From contig OY253649.1 of assembly GCA_958009055.1 (NCBI GenBank), positions 1,302,001 to 1,366,000 on the forward strand: a DNA stretch of 64,000 bases, in the 5' to 3' direction. The notes beneath the pieces are model-generated. The model saw nothing but the letters and a program-made list of their open reading frames with translations, did not search any database and had not been told where the DNA came from. The stretch's first letter is position 1. Each line of letters opens with the position of its first letter. The position numbers and the translations under genes are program-made. Source of the stretch: Choricystis sp. odSpoLacu1. Its lineage: Eukaryota; Chlorophyta; Trebouxiophyceae. This document shows positions 62,857 to 64,000 of the stretch, in pieces.

Positions 62857-64000
62857 AAAGACGAAAGTCTGCAAAATTCTCACGTATTTATACACACGTC
62901 TCATCGTCCGCTGTCCGTGCAAGACGACCCCGATGACATCTTTTCAAATCCTGCCCAGATTATGTATGATTTATTGTTATCTGTTACCAGCTACATAACC
63001 GTGAGATCTTGCGGCCTGTCTTGCAGCTACAGCACTGGGCAACGACTATCGCGCCAAGTCCCGCGCCACAGTAGCAGCGTCATCCCAGCGCAATCGGGTT
63101 CTCCCAGGACTGATCCAACCCCTTAATTCATTTGATATATGAATTGTACAGCTACCAGGAGCAATTTTGGGGGACCATTGGCTGGCAAGTGCTGGGACGC
63201 GTCTGTTGCAACCAGCCGAAAAAGGCGCGAGTGCGAACAAAAAACGCTCACGTTTGCGTCGACGTGCCTTTGAACCCTGTCCCCCCCCATAAATCACATA
63301 TTCAACACTACGTTAATGCAAGTCAGGGGGAACAAGGACGGGAACGGTTTGTGGAGCGCGTCGCAAGGAGCAGAAAACTGGCACGGGGGCAGGGTGCCGC
63401 GGCCGCCAATTGAGTTGGCCGCTAGCATCCGTCAATTTGAGCATGCGCAACCCCGCAAGTAGGCGACTTGAAGATAATGTTCAAAATATGGTGGACGGAC
63501 AAGGAGCGTCTTTGCCCGTCAAGCTCGCGACAGACAGTCCGTGTTCACGGCCAACATGCGCACAAGCGCGGTTGTGCACGGGATGCGGGCCTCGCCCGAC
63601 GTCACACCACCCATATTGGCCTCCACGTACGAGTCAAAGAATGCGTTTGGCATCGTTGTAGAGGGATAGTTCTCTGTTTGTACAGCTGCTAGGCACGGGG
63701 AAAGGACTCCTCGTCCAGACCGTTACGCACGGCAGTCGGCCGCCGATGAACCGACTTGCGTCTGCGCGGACAACCTCGCGCCCCCCGACCACCGTGGACA
63801 TAAAGCATAAATTTTAAAAGCGTTGCGTGAGGTAAATGAAACGAAATATTGAGCGGCTGCATGAGAAATGTGTGGCGACGCCCCTGTTTGTTGTGACTGC
63901 GTTACGGCGGGGAATACATCTTTGGTCGCGTTCGCCCCTTCCAGCTCACTTTGTCTCGACATACATGGTTTATTTGCAATTGTATTTTTGTCTGAGCTGA
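62857..64000. other. Lower-GC terminal region without recognised genes
   Basis: About 1.1 kb of mixed, clearly less GC-rich sequence. Short frames exist, but none has a signal peptide, a conserved motif or biased codons. No telomeric repeat array is visible at the right edge. Confidence 0.5.

Noticed and set aside
1..64000. CRISPR arrays, insertion sequences, tRNA or rRNA genes
   Set aside because: No regularly spaced short repeats, transposase motifs or tRNA B-box/T-loop sequences were recognised by eye; a tRNAscan or Infernal run would be decisive.

Overview
The window looks like nuclear DNA of a compact, very GC-rich green alga. About 32 spliced protein genes lie in 64 kb, with roughly 2 kb per gene, GT-AG introns (plus two probable GC-AG introns) and no operons. 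Three photosynthesis genes that red-lineage plastids usually keep in the plastid (PSBX, the CHL27/CRD1 cyclase and GUN4) are here nuclear, intron-containing and carry transit-peptide-like N-termini. That points to Viridiplantae. A prasinophyte or other small-genome chlorophyte is my guess; the genus cannot be told from the sequence.

Layout. 1-13 kb: C-terminal half of ATM kinase, a myristoylated coiled-coil protein, a Mn-type CDF transporter, a TM9SF nonaspanin, a plastid-like membrane protein, CTF8, an EF-hand protein, MAEA/GID9 and a SERF protein. 13-28 kb: PP5 phosphatase, an unknown Ala-rich protein, XPF nuclease, COQ2, a cyclophilin, a secreted SnoaL-like protein, an Ala-rich coiled-coil protein, an SDR dehydrogenase, a RING protein and a fibrillin-like protein. 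28-40 kb: CHL27/CRD1, a pseudo-response-regulator and GUN4 in a row on one strand, then a PXA-PX-nexin_C sorting nexin and PSBX. 40-55 kb: ER chaperones GRP94 (KDEL) and BiP (HDEL) head to head, IPK1, VIPP1, FAN1, a possible Pol I subunit and a Rho_N plastid protein. 55-59 kb: a JmjN/JmjC demethylase followed in frame by a further long ORF.

From about 59.7 kb the character changes. Base composition becomes much less GC-rich, introns disappear, and the region holds a 28-bp perfect palindrome, four copies of a ~169-bp tandem repeat and small intronless secreted Cys-rich proteins, two of which look related. This is the most accessory-like, possibly subtelomeric, part of the window.

Two functional themes stand out. 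Chloroplast and chlorophyll functions recur (CHL27, pseudo-response-regulator, GUN4, PSBX, VIPP1, Rho_N protein), and so do DNA-damage genes (ATM, CTF8, XPF, FAN1). GRP94 and BiP share a 191-bp promoter and are probably co-induced.

Quality warning. At least 11 clear genes need a 1-nt (or small) correction to stay in frame, mostly at G/C homopolymers or GC dinucleotide runs. The 200-N gap is flanked by an 83-bp exact duplication and is almost certainly spurious. Three in-frame stop codons (SnoaL-like, FAN1, JmjC) remain unexplained. Exon boundaries below were read by eye from splice sites and reading frames.
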